A program made the position numbers and the translations under genes. Shown one piece after another: positions 55,684 through 64,000 of a DNA stretch of 64,000 bases (within the stretch, counting starts at the first letter, position 1; every line of letters begins with the position of its first letter). The stretch spans positions 1-64,000 of the forward strand of contig DATGLK010000028.1 of NCBI GenBank assembly GCA_035294265.1, read 5' to 3'. This DNA is from Candidatus Binataceae bacterium. Its GTDB lineage: Bacteria > Desulfobacterota > Binatia > Binatales > Binataceae. The notes beneath the pieces were generated by a model. The model was given only the letters and a program-made list of their open reading frames with translations. It was not told the DNA's origin and made no database searches.

Positions 55684-56523
55684 TCAGGTCTCTGCGGTGG
55701 CGGCGAAAAATAGCAGCATCCGCGCTTCGATACTCTCGCGTGCGGGAGCCCATGGCGGCGAGGTCGGATCATCAAAGGCGGTATGGATGGTGAAGCGGGC
55801 GCGGCCGTCCAGGGCCGAATCGTAACACTTGAGCAAGACCACCTCGTCGCGTTCCATGCGCGGAAAGTAGTACCAGCGATGGTTGGGATTGAAACGTGCA
55901 GAATAAGTCTCGCCGTTGCGGTCGCGATAACGCAATTGGTTGGGAATGAGGTCTTCGGGCGCGATGGTGCGAGCGTCGCAGATTGCCAGCGGCGATTCCA
56001 ACACGGGGCCTGACAGCGGCCGCCAGACGTTGATCTCGGCGAAGCGGCGGCTAAGACGCAGCTTGGCCTCGGCCGGCTCCAGCAGATCGCGTACGCGTTG
56101 GGGACCCGAATTAGCGGTATAATCGTTGTGCACGTTGCGGACCGGCTCGCGCGCCCCGCGCTCGCCTCGCTTGGCCAAGGCGGCGCAGCGCAGGGTGTGA
56201 TCGAAAATCAGCACCTTCTCCGCTCCGGTCACGCTTTTGGCCAACGCTTCGATCTCCGGATAGTAGACCGCGCGCACCTCCTGTTCGTCGTAGAAATCAC
56301 GCACCATAGTGGGACTGCGCAGCAACATGAAGCCCTGGCGATCCAGACTCAGCTCGTCCACCAGCGGCCGCCCATCATGGATCGGCTGCGGGCGAGGATC
56401 GTGGCGAACGTTGGTCATCGGCACCCCAGCCGGCGGTGCATAACGATAGCTGTAGGGCGCTTCGTCCATCTCGCCCAGGTAATTGAGCGGCGCGGTTATC
56501 TGCGAGGCTACCTGGCTGGCCAT
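55684..56523 (-). CDS. CmcJ/NvfI-family oxidoreductase
   Basis: 279 residues. The diagnostic blocks are FDHTLRCAA, VHNDYTANSGPQRV, INVWRPLSGPV, YYFPRMERDEVVLLKCYDS and FTIHTAFDDPTSPPWAPARESIE. The family includes the cephamycin 7-alpha-methoxylation partner CmcJ, GA4 desaturase-like and fungal Fe(II)/2OG-dependent enzymes; VHxD and a later HTAF supply metal ligands. GAGGAG before ATG 56523 decides the start. The alpha/beta hydrolase gene follows after 30 bp. Substrate unknown. Confidence 0.85.
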   Translation of the reverse strand: MASQVASQITAPLNYLGEMDEAPYSYRYAPPAGVPMTNVRHDPRPQPIHDGRPLVDELSLDRQGFMLLRSPTMVRDFYDEQEVRAVYYPEIEALAKSVTGAEKVLIFDHTLRCAALAKRGERGAREPVRNVHNDYTANSGPQRVRDLLEPAEAKLRLSRRFAEINVWRPLSGPVLESPLAICDARTIAPEDLIPNQLRYRDRNGETYSARFNPNHRWYYFPRMERDEVVLLKCYDSALDGRARFTIHTAFDDPTSPPWAPARESIEARMLLFFAATAET

Positions 56524-56888
56524 GTTCTCTCTCCTCGCCCGGCGAAGCCGGAGCTTGGCGTTATCTTGCAGCTTTACAAAGCGCGGACGCTTTGGCAAAG
56601 CGTCAGACGTCGCATTGTTGCGTTAGCCCGATGGCAGCGTCAGGCGCGGCCACGTCCGCAATCGCACCTTGACAATCGCGAACCCCACCTTGTAGCGTAC
56701 GTGCAATTCGGCAATTGCTCCGTGGGGATGGATCAATTGCAGATGGCCACCGCTTGTTACAGTGGGGGCGTAGGGGTCAGCCATAGCGTGCGATACGTGC
56801 GAGCTTTCTGCCGGAGCGAGAGGCCTACGGCTCGAAGCTTGGGGTCGGGAACGGTCGTTACCCACTGGGGGAACAAAGTTTGCCGCAC
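56524..56888. other. Divergent intergenic stretch before the small secreted protein
   Basis: About 365 bp between a minus-strand and a plus-strand gene. It should hold two promoters. No RNA gene or convincing frame was found. Confidence 0.3.
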
Positions 56889-57260
56889 ATGCTGGTCAGA
56901 ATCGTACTTGCGCTGAGCATCATTGGCGCGGTGGTCGCATTGCCACCCGCCGACGCCATGGAGGCGCTGCACGCACCTCCTCCGATAGCCACTAGCATCG
57001 CCGGCAATTCGGACTGGAATCACTCCGACGAGCTTTCCGTCTATCTCAATCTGGGCTTCGGGCCGGTTAAATTAAAGCCGGTAACGTTGCTGCTCAAACC
57101 TGCGGCTTTTCGCGAGCCGCGCGAGCGTGCTGGTGGCCTGTTTGCCAATCCGGTGCTGCGCCCGATGACGCCGCGACGAGTGGCTCGGGGCGAAGATGGC
57201 GATTGCTCGTTTCCTTCGCGCCAGAGTCATTTGCAACCCTTGGACAGCAAACGCATCTGA
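56889..57260 (+). CDS. Small putative secreted protein of unknown function
   Basis: 123 residues. A plausible signal peptide (LVRIVLALSIIGAVVALPPADA) is followed by a polar region with one beta-like segment (ELSVYLNLGFGPVKLKPVTLLL) and a basic tail. No family recognised and no strong ribosome site. It ends 27 bp before DUF1329 copy 2 on the same strand, so it may be cotranscribed with it. Coding status is moderately uncertain. Confidence 0.45.
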   Translation: MLVRIVLALSIIGAVVALPPADAMEALHAPPPIATSIAGNSDWNHSDELSVYLNLGFGPVKLKPVTLLLKPAAFREPRERAGGLFANPVLRPMTPRRVARGEDGDCSFPSRQSHLQPLDSKRI

Positions 57261-57287
57261 GAAGAATAACTAGCGGGGGATAGTAGG

Positions 57288-58598
57288 ATGAATAGACTGA
57301 TTAGTCTGGTAGTCGCGGTGGGACTACTGGCAATCGCTGGGCTCGGTACCGCCAACGCCGACCCTTTCGCAAAAATCCCGGTTGGCACCGTCATAACCAA
57401 AGCCAACTGTCAGCAATACCTCGATCACATGACCGAGGTGTTGGGGCATGAATGCACCATGAACCAGGTGCAACTCAGCATGCCTGCCGATTATCAAATC
57501 GTAATCAAACCCACGGTTTCTTATCCGGTCCCGCACAGCTTCTGGGACGCAACCGAGAAATACAGCAAGCAGGTAACGTTGGAGCCCACCGGCGACGGCA
57601 GTTATCGGATGAAGGGCTATGTGGCCGGAATGCCCTTTCCCACTCTGGACATGAAGGACCCGCTGGCCGGCTTCAAGCTGATGTACGACGCCTATTTCCA
57701 GTACCAGCCGGCGATGATGTCCGGAGATGGGCTGCACACCATCTCCATTGATCGTTATGGCAATCGGTCCGACACCCTGGGATGGATCGGCAACTATGTC
57801 CTGTCGCATAACAGCGATCCGGCCTATCCAATGGTTATTCCAGGCTCGCCTGGAGACAAGGATGGCGTATACTTTGCCAGCTCGATTGAACAGGAATTTC
57901 CGACTCAGATTCAGTATTTATCGGGTTTGGAATGGGACTACAGCGATCCCGATCGGATCCCGGAGAACTATGCCTTCATTCCCAGTATCCGGCGGGTGCT
58001 ACAACTATCTCAGGCCGCGCGCTGCGCCCCCTTTACCGCCTCTTCCAATTTCAGCTACGACGACCACTCGCGCATCCAACTGCCGCCGGTCTGGTTCAAA
58101 GCCCAATTCCTGGGCGCCAAGCAGGAGATCACCTATGTGGTACCGCCCAATCGCCTGATCGAGGCCACCAAGGAGAGCAACTGGGACATCCATTACGGAA
58201 TCTGGCCCAAGGACTCCTTGGGCGGCCATTGGGAAGTGCGCGTGTGGTATCAGCTCGCCACGCAGCGCTTGCCGCGCTACGCCGCGGGTTACTGCGAAGC
58301 CAACCATTACATCTGGCTGGATAAAGAGCAGGTGATGACCATCGCCTACGACGATTTCGATCAGAATGGCAAGTACTGGCGCGGACAGTACAACTACAAT
58401 CCCGCCAAGCCCGTTCCTGGAGGGGGGTATTCCTTCTACAGCGGGCTGTGGGCCCATCTCAACCCCGATGTCCAGAACGTGGACAATTCTTCGACCTTTC
58501 CCTTCGTGAACTGGTGGTTCAATCAAGAAGTGCCTAAGCGCTTCCTCAATCTGGACCGCTACGCGACGCCGGGCGGCCTCAACCAGATCGTCCAATAG
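57288..58598 (+). CDS. Secreted DUF1329 family protein (copy 2)
   Basis: 436 residues. Signal peptide (LISLVVAVGLLAIAGLGTANA), then the same blocks as copy 1: PVGTVITKANCQQYLDHMTEVLGHEC, ATEKYSKQVTLEPTGDGSY, DPLAGFKLMYDAYFQYQPA, SGLEWDYSDPDRIPENYAFIPSIRRV, YCEANHYIWLDKEQVMTIAYDDFDQNGKYWRGQYN. A GGGGGA precedes the ATG. A strong terminator follows. It is oriented opposite to copy 1, with the SELENBP1 and CmcJ operons between. Confidence 0.9.
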   Translation: MNRLISLVVAVGLLAIAGLGTANADPFAKIPVGTVITKANCQQYLDHMTEVLGHECTMNQVQLSMPADYQIVIKPTVSYPVPHSFWDATEKYSKQVTLEPTGDGSYRMKGYVAGMPFPTLDMKDPLAGFKLMYDAYFQYQPAMMSGDGLHTISIDRYGNRSDTLGWIGNYVLSHNSDPAYPMVIPGSPGDKDGVYFASSIEQEFPTQIQYLSGLEWDYSDPDRIPENYAFIPSIRRVLQLSQAARCAPFTASSNFSYDDHSRIQLPPVWFKAQFLGAKQEITYVVPPNRLIEATKESNWDIHYGIWPKDSLGGHWEVRVWYQLATQRLPRYAAGYCEANHYIWLDKEQVMTIAYDDFDQNGKYWRGQYNYNPAKPVPGGGYSFYSGLWAHLNPDVQNVDNSSTFPFVNWWFNQEVPKRFLNLDRYATPGGLNQIVQ

Positions 58599-58609
58599 TG
58601 TGGCTGAAT

Positions 58610-58655
58610 ACCGAGAGGGTGGGTGCGTAAGCTCCCACCCTCTCGGTTTATTTTT
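58610..58655 (+). terminator. Strong intrinsic terminator after DUF1329 copy 2
   Basis: ACCGAGAGGGTGGG (58610-58623) and CCCACCCTCTCGGT (58634-58647) form a 14-bp perfect stem with a 10-nt loop, followed by TTTATTTTT. It is the clearest terminator in the window. Confidence 0.92.
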
Positions 58656-58666
58656 CCGCTTGCCGG

Positions 58667-58870
58667 CTAACCCAACCAGCCGCCTTGCGGCGAGCGCTCT
58701 ACCGTACTGCCGCAGGTCGAGCCACAATGCGGGCAGACATACTCGTACTTGTCGCCGGTGGGCAAAACCAGCAGCAGACGCTTGCGCACGGGCACCGCGA
58801 CTCGGCATTTGGGACAGGCCAAGAGGGTAGCTTCCATACGCTCAAAAGCTTGTTTAGGCGCCTGCGTCAT
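58667..58870 (-). CDS. Small zinc-ribbon protein
   Basis: 67 residues. Two Cys pairs, CPKC and CPHCGSTC, 26 residues apart, form a zinc ribbon; between them lies RVAVPVRKRLLLVLPTGDKYEYV. The C-terminus is short and polar. A start at the later ATG (58837) is possible. Function unknown; such proteins often bind nucleic acid or act as accessory subunits. It is divergent from miaB. Confidence 0.6.
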   Translation of the reverse strand: MTQAPKQAFERMEATLLACPKCRVAVPVRKRLLLVLPTGDKYEYVCPHCGSTCGSTVERSPQGGWLG

Positions 58871-58977
58871 AGGCCAAAAATTAATCACCTCGGGCCGGCT
58901 CTTCAAGGCTCATCTCAAAGCGCACGCCATTGTGTGCGGCGGCGGCAGGCGGGTAAGATCGCTCCGGGTCATCCGCC

Positions 58978-60312
58978 ATGGACCACGCACCTATCGATAA
59001 TGCTGGCTGGACTCCCAGGTTTTATCTGGAAACCTACGGCTGCCAGATGAACGTCGCCGATTCTCAACTGATCGGCGGCCAGTTGCGGCGCGCCGGTTAT
59101 ATCAGCGTGGATGCGCCCGAACAGGCCGACGTCATCCTGCTCAACACCTGCGCGATTCGCGAACACGCCGAGGAGCGGGTGCTGAGCCGGCTATCGGAGC
59201 TGGCCCGGCTCAAGGAGCGGCAACCCGCGCTGCGCCTAGGGCTGGTAGGCTGCATGGCTCAAAACAATCGCGCCGCGCTGCTCAGCAAGGCACCTTACCT
59301 GGACCTGGTCGCAGGCCCCGATGCTTATCGCCAGTTGCCTCGGATGCTGGCCGACGCCGGTTTCGATCCGGTAGTCGACGTACGCCTGGACCGTAACGAG
59401 ACTTACGCCGATCTCGACCCAGATTGGGAAAGCGGCGTGCGCGCTTATGTGACTATCATGCGCGGATGCGACCGATTTTGTGCCTTCTGCGTCGTCCCTT
59501 ATGTCCGCGGGCGCGAACGCAGCGTGCCAATAGCCGCGCTGATGGCACAATTGCGTGTACTGGCCCGACGCGGAGTCAGGGAAGTGGTCCTGCTGGGACA
59601 GACCGTCAACGCCTATCGCGACGAGGCGGTGGACTTCGCCGCCCTCTTGCATGCCGCGGCCGGCGTGGAGGGTATTGAACGCATCCGTTTCACCTCACCC
59701 CATCCTTGCGACATGAGTCCGGCGGTGATCGAGGCGATGGCGAGCGAAGCCAAGGTTCAGCCTTATTTGCATCTGCCGGTGCAATCGGGATCGGATCGGA
59801 TGCTGGCTGCGATGGGGCGAGGCTATGGCGTGCAGGAATATCTCGCGCTGGTCGCACGCCTACGCGCCGCCATTCCCGATCTCGCGCTTTCCACCGATCT
59901 GATCGTGGGCTTTTGCGAGGAAAGCGCGGAAGATTTTGACGCCACCTTGGAATTGATGCGCACCGTGCAGTTCGATTCCGCCTTTACCTTCAAATATTCC
60001 CGCCGCCCGCATACCCGCGCCGCCGCACGCCCCGATTCAGTCAGCGAGACCGAGAAGGCGCGCCGGCTGGCCGCCGTAATCGAGCTTCAGGAGCGCATTT
60101 CCGCGCAGCGCAACCAGGCTTGGGTGGGTCAGGTCTGTCAGGTGCTGGTGGAAGGAGCAGCCCGGCGCGGCGACGGGCTGCTGATGGGTAAAACACCGCA
60201 GTTCAAAACCGCGGTCTTCTCCACCCCGAGCCAGATAGCTCCCGGTACCACCGTGGCGGTACGAATCGAGTCAGCCACCAGCCATTCGCTGCTCGGCCGC
60301 GCGCTTTTGTAA
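58978..60312 (+). CDS. miaB: tRNA-2-methylthio-N6-dimethylallyladenosine synthase
   Basis: 444 residues. Radical-SAM methylthiotransferase acting on tRNA position 37. N-terminal cluster-binding domain has Cys in YLETYGCQMNVADSQ, LLNTCAIREHAE and GLVGCMAQ; the radical-SAM motif is CDRFCAFCVVPYVRGRERS; a C-terminal TRAM domain ends the protein. The QSGSDRMLAAMGRGY block is typical of MiaB rather than RimO. Confidence 0.95.
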   Translation: MDHAPIDNAGWTPRFYLETYGCQMNVADSQLIGGQLRRAGYISVDAPEQADVILLNTCAIREHAEERVLSRLSELARLKERQPALRLGLVGCMAQNNRAALLSKAPYLDLVAGPDAYRQLPRMLADAGFDPVVDVRLDRNETYADLDPDWESGVRAYVTIMRGCDRFCAFCVVPYVRGRERSVPIAALMAQLRVLARRGVREVVLLGQTVNAYRDEAVDFAALLHAAAGVEGIERIRFTSPHPCDMSPAVIEAMASEAKVQPYLHLPVQSGSDRMLAAMGRGYGVQEYLALVARLRAAIPDLALSTDLIVGFCEESAEDFDATLELMRTVQFDSAFTFKYSRRPHTRAAARPDSVSETEKARRLAAVIELQERISAQRNQAWVGQVCQVLVEGAARRGDGLLMGKTPQFKTAVFSTPSQIAPGTTVAVRIESATSHSLLGRALL

Positions 60313-60558
60313 GGATCGTTCGACGAAGCCCTGCCCTGCTCCTGCCGACCGGTCTTCAGGAGCCTTGCGGTCGTCAGTGGCGCGGCTAGATTGCACCCCC
60401 GTGTCCGATCGGCGGGCACGATGACTGGCACCACTGAGGCGGTGCTGAGCGCTCCGCCGCGCGTATTTTGACATCCCCACTGGTTCCCAACCTGATTGAC
60501 ACTCTTCGAGGCCGGCCTTAAGCTTAGGCGCCTAAGGGTCTTGCCCTGCGGAGGCGTA

Positions 60559-60756
60559 ATGGAGATCAGAGTAGAAGGCTCCCTGGATCAGGCCATGCGG
60601 GTGCTCAAGCGCAAGCTGGCCAAAGAGGGGGTTTTCAAAGAGATGAAAAAGCGGGCTTTTTACGAAAAGCCCAGCGTTCGACGCAAGCGCAAGCGCTCCG
60701 AAGCCCAACGTCGCCGGCGCAAGGAACAACGCCGTCGCCGCGCCGCCACTGTTTAG
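60559..60756 (+). CDS. rpsU: 30S ribosomal protein S21
   Basis: 65 residues, the usual size. MEIRVEGSLDQAMRVLKRKL is the conserved opening, followed by a very basic C-terminus of Arg/Lys repeats. GGAG lies a few bases before ATG 60559. The frame is open 21 codons upstream, without homology. Confidence 0.92.
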   Translation: MEIRVEGSLDQAMRVLKRKLAKEGVFKEMKKRAFYEKPSVRRKRKRSEAQRRRRKEQRRRRAATV

Positions 60757-61038
60757 CATCCGCGATTTTCCAGCCATATCCCCCGCGTGATAGCGGGTGA
60801 CCACTCGGCGATAGGCGAGCACAGCCAGCGTGTTCGGTTGGCGGCGCATGGCCTCGCCCGCGCGTATTTGATCGATAAGCGTGCTGGAGGCCATTCGCGG
60901 CTTCGGTTCCATTGATAACGGCAGCGCCCGGCTATTCCCCACACCCGGCGCGCGACCACGCAAGGCTGAGCCCTTGGAAGGAACGATGACGAGGCAGCCG
61001 GCTTAACCCTCCACCACCGAGGCTTAATGGAAGCTTGG

Positions 61039-61557
61039 CTACCCCGAGCGCGGTTGCCAAGTAAAGACTATTTGGCTTGCCCGCAGATAGTAATCTAATT
61101 CGAAGTGAGGTAGCCCGTGCGCTTGGCGTTCGTCGCGGAAGCTCTGAATTAGTTGGTATAGCAATGGCCGCAGCGCGCTGGCCGCCAGTTCTCCGGCTTC
61201 GGCTCGCGCCATCGCGTGATGTAAAGCCACTGGTAGGCAGGTGGAACTGCGATGGGCGGCCAAGGCATCCGGAGTCAGGGTTAGACGGCCGCAGCCCAGA
61301 CAGAGCACGACCTGGGTCAAGCCCAGCGCCGCTTCGGCCATCGCCTGCTCCAGCGCGTCGCTGCCAATCACGGCCTCGATCCACGATTCCTGGGCTCGTT
61401 TGAAGGAAAAGCGTCGAATCGCACGGGCCAATTCGCGCATGAAGGCCTCATGCGCAACCGGCTCGGCCGCCGTAATCATGTTGTCGTCGATGCGTACCTT
61501 CGAGCCCAGTTCCTGGAGCAGAAACCCTCGCAGATTGAGCGGCAGGTAGGTTTCCAT
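61039..61557 (-). CDS. Uncharacterised protein with a possible zinc knuckle
   Basis: 172 residues from the chosen ATG 61557; the frame is open further to 61842, where the sequence is low-complexity and unlikely to be coding. The mid-region has CLGCGRLTLTPDALAAHRSSTC, a Cys2-His-Cys arrangement that could bind zinc. Composition is rich in Ala, Leu and Arg. No family recognised, no strong ribosome site. Coding status is probable but not firm. Confidence 0.5.
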   Translation of the reverse strand: METYLPLNLRGFLLQELGSKVRIDDNMITAAEPVAHEAFMRELARAIRRFSFKRAQESWIEAVIGSDALEQAMAEAALGLTQVVLCLGCGRLTLTPDALAAHRSSTCLPVALHHAMARAEAGELAASALRPLLYQLIQSFRDERQAHGLPHFELDYYLRASQIVFTWQPRSG

Positions 61558-62420
61558 CTTGAGCGTCGGCGTAAGCGAGGCTGGCGCTGGAGTGGCATGG
61601 TAGGCTGCGCTCTGACGAGTTTCCAGCGTGCGAAGCGCGCTGGAATTAGGGGCACAGACAAGCAACGCCGTCGACGATGATGGCGCCGGCTGGGGTTCCA
61701 ACCGCGCCGATCTTAATGACCGGCGCACCGATGGTCCATCTCTCAAAGGCTGCTTCCTCCCTATCGAGGCACCGGCCAGGCCAGCCAGCCCAGGCATACC
61801 TGCGTGGGCTGGGCAACTAACTGCCGCGCAGGTCGCGACCAACTGTCGGCGTCAAGACCCGCAAAATTTAAAACTGAGAGCAATAACTGGGAAGCTGCCC
61901 GCCGAGCGGGCAAAGGCGTCGTGCGGCTAACGCTGCAACTCGGCCAACGACTCATAAGAGTCCCTGCCAGCAGCGCGTGCATCGCAATGACTTGATGGCT
62001 CGTTTTATCATCGCATAGCCAACCGCCATCGCGCCCCCAATCCGCTAACCGCGACCCCATGCGCATGGCACGGAACTATTGTGTAGCGCGCGGCGAAGGC
62101 TAGAGCAATCAAGTAGCAGTATGGGAATAACAAGCATTGTGCTTGACAAAATTATGAATCCGTGACTATTGGCCACCCCAGCGTAAACCTTTCGCCCCAC
62201 TTTTAAAGCACCAAAGCGCTATCCCGTTCATTATACAACCTTGATAGGGCACGGCCGCTCATGTACAAAACTGACTTCTGGGCGCTTTCACTGCTGAAAG
62301 CTATTCTTAAAGACAGAGCTTCATTCAAGCCACGGGTTTCGTGGCTCAGGGCGCTGGCAGCGAATCCAAACTGCCCTGAAAATAACGCCTCAGTTGTCGC
62401 ACTCGGGCCCGGCGCGCGAT
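61558..62420. other. 860-bp gene-free stretch with hairpin cluster
   Basis: No credible protein. Its left part (61558-61842) is the low-complexity extension of the frame of the preceding uncharacterised gene. The right part is A+T-richer and contains a TTGACA hexamer (62143-62148) and a run of hairpins between 62283 and 62377, described separately. Confidence 0.4.
62283..62377 (+). ncRNA. Candidate structured RNA: three consecutive hairpins
   Basis: GCTTTCA-CTGC-TGAAAGC (62283-62300), AGCCACG-GGTTT-CGTGGCT (62327-62345) and CAGGGC...GCCCTG (62346-62377). TTGACA lies 135 bp upstream on the plus strand, with a weak -10. No T-run follows. Orientation is not certain; the same helices form on the minus strand. 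Confidence 0.3.
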
Positions 62421-63533
62421 TCAGGGCCATAGCTGGTGGGCCATCTCGACCACCAGCCGTAGCTTGGCGGCCTGTGCTCCTTCGCTAAGCGGATTGCCTT
62501 CCCAAGTCGAGCTGAAGCCGCATTGGGTCGATAGTCCGAGCTGTTCGCGCGGAAAGTAGCGCGCCGCCTCTTCGATCCGCTTGGCGATCACGGCAGCAGA
62601 CTCCAGCGTTTCCTGCTTGGTTGAGATAAGGCCCAAGATTAGTCGCTTGTCCTGGGGCAGGTCGCGCAGCGGTTCAAAGCCACCTGCGCGCCAGTCGTCG
62701 TACTCCAGCAGAAAGACGCTGAAATTGGTGGCACGGGTAAAGGCTTCTCGCGAGATGGCTTCGTAGCCGCCCTCGGCCACGTAATAGCCCTCGTTGTTGC
62801 CGCGACACAGATGCAGGCCGAAAGTGACGCCGGGCACGGTAGCAACCGAATTGATGATCTCCAAGCCCTCGGTCAGCATGCGATGCGGATCCATTCCACG
62901 AGCGGCAAAGTCTTCCTGGCGGCGCACCGGATCGCACAGCATCGCCAGTTCCGGCGCGTCGATCTGGATGTACTGGCAGCCCATCGCGGCCAGCTCGACG
63001 GCATCCTGGCGTACGATCTGGGCGGCATCGCGAAAGAGCGTGAAGGGATCGGGATACGCCCTCTTGGAATATTCAGGCGAGTAACGCAGCGCCATCATCA
63101 AGGGGCTGGGCAGGCCGATTTTGAGGGCGGCACGGGCGCGCGCGCGCAGATAAGCGAATTCTTCGTGGGCGAAGGAACGTTTACGCCGAATCGGACTGAC
63201 AATCGCAAGCTGGACCTGCAAATCAATCTGGCGCCCTTCCTCGTTCGCGCTCTGACGCCGACGCCAGGTGCGTTTGAAGGCCGGAATCACTTGGGCCCCC
63301 TCGATAACGTCGCTCAGCGGCGAGATAAAATGACTGCGCCGCATCTCGCCGTCGCTCACTACCTCCAGCCCCACCCCTTCTTGCAGGGCGATCGCCCCAT
63401 CTACAGCGCGATCCTCGATCCGCTTAAATTGCGGAGCGCTGAGCTCCCCTCTCTCCCAGGCCGCTCGTGCCTGTTTGAGAAAAGGCGGGCGCAGTAACGA
63501 GCCGATGACGTCGGCGCGATAAAATCTGTCCAT
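62421..63533 (-). CDS. Cobalamin-independent methionine synthase (MetE C-terminal domain)-like protein
   Basis: 370 residues. Opens YRADVIGSLLRPPFLKQAR, typical of short MetE-like proteins. Zinc-site motifs: HLCRGN (His-x-Cys) and STQCGFSS (Cys), with substrate-binding IQIDAPEL. The length fits single-domain MetE-like enzymes, which methylate thiols other than homocysteine or act in degradation of methylated sulfur compounds. CAGGAG before ATG 63533 decides the start. Confidence 0.88.
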   Translation of the reverse strand: MDRFYRADVIGSLLRPPFLKQARAAWERGELSAPQFKRIEDRAVDGAIALQEGVGLEVVSDGEMRRSHFISPLSDVIEGAQVIPAFKRTWRRRQSANEEGRQIDLQVQLAIVSPIRRKRSFAHEEFAYLRARARAALKIGLPSPLMMALRYSPEYSKRAYPDPFTLFRDAAQIVRQDAVELAAMGCQYIQIDAPELAMLCDPVRRQEDFAARGMDPHRMLTEGLEIINSVATVPGVTFGLHLCRGNNEGYYVAEGGYEAISREAFTRATNFSVFLLEYDDWRAGGFEPLRDLPQDKRLILGLISTKQETLESAAVIAKRIEEAARYFPREQLGLSTQCGFSSTWEGNPLSEGAQAAKLRLVVEMAHQLWP

Positions 63534-63872
63534 GCTGCTACTCCTGAGCTTAGGATCGCCGTTCATGCGCGACTTTACAATCTGGCGGACGGATGCGGCA
63601 AATTCCTCGGCCCACGGTTGCACAGTTGGGGCGGGTGGGGGAAAATTCTGCGGCGGTGGAGGGGCAGAGCTGGTTTGATGACCCTTCGGGGGCCCGCGGC
63701 ACCCGGTATTGCATGAGACCGGGGCAAGGCCGCGGGCTAAGGACAGGACCAGGGAACGTTCAGGAAGGCCTCAGGATGATCGCCCGGCGTACAGGTCAGG
63801 TGGCCCTCGCGGCTCCGCCAGCCATCGGCGATACCTGCGATTGGAGCCGTTCAAGGCACGACAGCAACCGCG
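63534..63872. other. Divergent stretch between the MetE-like and end-of-window genes
   Basis: About 340 bp, GC-rich, presumably with two promoters. No RNA or convincing frame seen. Confidence 0.3.
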
Positions 63873-64000
63873 ATGGAACTGCGCCTTCCCAATCTGCGCC
63901 GCATGCTGGGCTGGCTGAGCTGGTTTGCCGCCTTGGCCGGCTTGCTGGCGCTGTTCTTCCAGTACCGCCATCGCGCCACCATCCTGCCGCCCCATCTGAG
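63873..64000 (+). CDS. N-terminus of a membrane protein (runs off the window)
   Basis: 42 codons visible. MELRLPNLRRMLG is followed by one hydrophobic helix (WLSWFAALAGLLALFF) and a polar YRHRATILPP stretch. No family can be assigned from this part and no strong ribosome site precedes it. Confidence 0.45.
   Translation, partial: MELRLPNLRRMLGWLSWFAALAGLLALFFQYRHRATILPPHL

Noticed and set aside
60313-60495. tRNA-Sec or other RNA between miaB and rpsU
   Set aside because: A CTTCA segment is present, but the flanks do not form an anticodon stem and there is no T-loop.

Overview
The window is high-GC chromosomal DNA from a Gram-negative bacterium. An F-type ATP synthase operon with paired b' and b stalk genes sits directly behind a bactofilin gene and lacks subunits a and c. 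Together with F420/flavin-type PPOX and luciferase-like oxidoreductases, DUF1329 proteins, hydantoinase-type genes and a SelB/SelD pair, this suggests a Desulfobacterota-related or Binatota-like lineage. That placement is inference; no rRNA or marker tree can be read here.

Layout. 1-2.6 kb: two tandem secreted NHL-type beta-propeller genes, the second interrupted by one in-frame TGA. 3-9.8 kb: catabolic and redox genes (agmatinase family, 7Fe/8Fe ferredoxin, FMN reductase, two-subunit CoA-transferase, isochorismatase-like hydrolase, D-2-hydroxyacid dehydrogenase, luciferase-like monooxygenase). 10-16 kb: a secreted Ig-lysozyme-like protein, an NTF2-like protein, a VOC protein and a roughly 1000-residue BNR propeller. 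16.8-21.5 kb: a PPOX protein and a hydantoinase A/B pair. 21.5-25.1 kb: divergent ligD and ku (bacterial NHEJ). 25.4-28.5 kb: a TonB-dependent receptor behind a His-rich small protein. 29-32 kb: selB-selD, where selD reads through a TGA at the catalytic position and is therefore itself a selenoprotein gene. 33.4-40 kb: bactofilin and atpX-F-H-A-G-D-C. 40.2-42.1 kb: an RNase II/R-family gene.

42-47 kb is a coenzyme A biosynthesis region (panC, panB, coaX) with a small excisionase-type regulator. Upstream of panB lies an intrinsic terminator only 38 bp before the start codon, with an upstream segment able to pair with the terminator's 5' arm. This is the layout of a transcription attenuator or riboswitch and is one of the best candidates here for something undescribed. 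47-48.3 kb holds an SDR gene and tRNA-Pro(GGG) with a promoter. 48.5-58.7 kb is an accessory stretch: a lipoprotein with a Pro/Thr/Ala linker, two paralogous secreted DUF1329 genes plus a decayed fragment of a third, and between them a SELENBP1/methanethiol-oxidase gene overlapping a membrane-protein gene, an alpha/beta hydrolase and a CmcJ/NvfI-type oxidoreductase. 59-64 kb has miaB, rpsU, a MetE-like methyltransferase and a truncated membrane-protein gene at the end.

No CRISPR array, integrase, transposase or insertion sequence was recognised. The strongest findings are the Sec-encoding selD, the panB leader, the in-frame TGA in the NHL gene, the His-rich protein beside the TonB receptor, and the DUF1329/SELENBP1 region.
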